The translations under genes and the position numbers were made by a program. 64,000 nt of DNA. It comes from Lysinibacillus sphaericus OT4b.31. GTDB taxonomy: Bacteria > Bacillota > Bacilli > Bacillales_A > Planococcaceae. Positions 62,851 to 64,000 of this stretch are shown here, piece by piece; the stretch's first letter is position 1; the number at the start of each line of letters is the position of its first letter. The notes beneath the pieces were generated by a model, which worked only from the letters and a program-made list of their open reading frames with translations, was not told the origin of the DNA and searched no databases. The stretch is taken from assembly GCF_000392615.1 (NCBI RefSeq), contig NZ_KB933398.1, positions 84,807 to 148,806 of the forward strand. Direction: 5' to 3'.

Positions 62851-64000
62851 TTATACATGTTCCTCTTGTACATTTGTTGGAGATTTTCCGAAATGTGTTA
62901 GTCGTTGAGCAAATGTTTCCCCTTGTACAGCGGAACTTTTAAAGATATCTTGGTATTCATAAGCGGCCGTACCGTGTTCCATAACATCTAGACCAGCAAC
63001 CTCTTCCTCCGCTGTTACACGTAATGGGATAAATGCTTTAATAATGAATAAACCAGTTGATACAGATACGCCAACCCAAGCGATTGTTGCGATGACACCA
63101 ATTGCTTGAATACCAAGTAAAGCAAACCCTCCACCGTAGAATAAACCTTGACCACCAACATCGAATAATCCAACAGCGAGAGTACCCCAAATGCCACAAA
63201 CACCATGAACGGCTATCGCTCCTACAGGATCATCAATTTTTAGCTTCCACTCAATGAAGCGGACACCTTCCACTAATAATGGCGCTGCAACCATACCAAT
63301 TATCAGTGAACCGATAATGCTGACGTTCGCTGCACCAGCCGTAATACCTACAAGACCTGCTAACGCACCGTTTAGTGTTAAGGAGCCATCAATGTGACCG
63401 TAGCGAAATTTAGTATAGAAGGCAGTAGCGACAACACCAGCAGCAGCAGCGAAAAATGTGTTACTAATCACACTAGGTACAAGTTCGGGGTCGGCCGTTA
63501 AAGTAGATGCCCCATTAAAGCCGAACCATCCAAACCATAGTAAGAACACACCTAATGCGCCTAGTGGAATACTATGACCTGTTATAACGTTGACGCGCCC
63601 GTTTTCATATTTTCCTAGACGAGGGCCAATGATTGCTGCCGCCACAAATGCTGCTACTGCACCTGTTAAATGAACAACAGTTGAACCGGCGAAATCTACG
63701 AAACCTAGATCCGTTAACCAGCCTTGACCGCTCCAAACCCAGTGACCTACCACAGGATAAACCAATAACGTCATTAAAACGATAACTCCTATATATGCAA
63801 AAATATTCGTGCGTTCTGCTACAGCACCAGATAGGATGGTTGCACCAGTTGCTGCGAACATTGCTTGGAAGATAAAGAACGAAAGATCATCTACGCCATT
63901 TAAAGCAAAGCCATTTGTTCCGATGATACCGCCGGCTGTATCGCCAAACATAATCGCGTATCCACATAAGAAATAAACGATACCGCCAAGTGAGATGGTA
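62851..64000 (-). CDS. amt: Ammonium transporter, N-terminus cut by the window edge
   Basis: At least 383 residues. The reading frame stays open through 64000 (YFLCGYAIMFG is read upstream of the first internal ATG at 63951), so the true start is outside. It is an Amt/MEP/Rh channel. Paired pore His residues lie in STVVHLTGAVAAFVAA and VHGVCGIWGTLAVG. HSIPLGALGVFLLWFGWFGFN is conserved. It conducts ammonium. The cytosolic tail is about 50 residues. A glnK partner is not visible in the window. Confidence 0.95.
   Translation of the reverse strand, partial: TISLGGIVYFLCGYAIMFGDTAGGIIGTNGFALNGVDDLSFFIFQAMFAATGATILSGAVAERTNIFAYIGVIVLMTLLVYPVVGHWVWSGQGWLTDLGFVDFAGSTVVHLTGAVAAFVAAAIIGPRLGKYENGRVNVITGHSIPLGALGVFLLWFGWFGFNGASTLTADPELVPSVISNTFFAAAAGVVATAFYTKFRYGHIDGSLTLNGALAGLVGITAGAANVSIIGSLIIGMVAAPLLVEGVRFIEWKLKIDDPVGAIAVHGVCGIWGTLAVGLFDVGGQGLFYGGGFALLGIQAIGVIATIAWVGVSVSTGLFIIKAFIPLRVTAEEEVAGLDVMEHGTAAYEYQDIFKSSAVQGETFAQRLTHFGKSPTNVQEEHV

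Overview
The window is about 64 kb of a low-GC, Gram-positive bacterial chromosome. Several features suggest a Lysinibacillus-like member of the Bacillaceae/Planococcaceae. The gene order tsaE-tsaB-rimI-tsaD, ABC-F (ydiF), rex, tatA-tatC, CPBP protease (ydiL), groES-groEL matches the Bacillus region downstream of an rRNA operon. There are two SLH-domain (S-layer anchored) proteins, many TTG/GTG starts with strong Shine-Dalgarno (SD) sequences, a cobalamin-dependent MetH, and the coproporphyrin-type HemY. The genus is inferred from content, not from a database comparison.

Layout. 1-400: the 3' end of a 5S rRNA, then tRNA-Asp with its own promoter. 600-11,400: conserved housekeeping block (t6A synthesis, ribosomal acetyltransferase, ABC-F, Rex, Tat, HrcA/CIRCE-controlled chaperonins). 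The tsaD-ydiF interval carries a dense DnaA-box cluster. 11,600-14,600: Fur-box-controlled siderophore/heme-type ABC importer. 14,700-19,900 (minus strand): a stand-alone A-PCP-reductase NRPS-like enzyme and a chemoreceptor. 20,500-22,700: an SMC-like ATPase plus a TOPRIM/RloB-like putative nuclease, the best candidate for a poorly described defence-type system here. 22,900-27,100: LysM/GH18 spore-type hydrolase, SLH protein, YusW-like lipoprotein. 27,200-30,100: MarR/MhqR-like regulator with a ring-cleaving dioxygenase, nitroreductase and FMN reductase (quinone/electrophile defence), with two matching operators. 30,100-34,600: two-component system, a dispersed repeat with nested tandem repeats, YdhK lipoprotein, an IS1182-type remnant, and BioY under a BirA-like dyad. 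34,700-37,000: cobalamin riboswitch and BtuCD-like transporter. 37,300-38,700: paired SMR efflux pump with TetR and two identical-type operators. 38,800-47,200: small ORF, EndoQ-like PHP nuclease, GDSL/SLH esterase, membrane proteins, SEL1 protein, HemAT. 47,300-54,300: HemY, then SAM riboswitch, YitJ-type enzyme and MetH. 54,500-64,000: GNAT, Des-DesK-DesR cold/fluidity system, SDR, proline dehydrogenase, FetAB exporter, methylguanine methyltransferase and a truncated ammonium transporter.

The genes connect in several ways. MetH needs cobalamin, and the riboswitch-controlled BtuCD pair would import it, but no binding protein lies beside that pair. HemAT and HemY both concern heme. The two FecCD/FecE importers and FetAB handle metal chelates and iron balance. 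Surface proteins anchored by SLH and LysM domains fit an S-layer-bearing spore former. Start codons were reassigned wherever an SD sequence argued for a different start than the longest reading frame.
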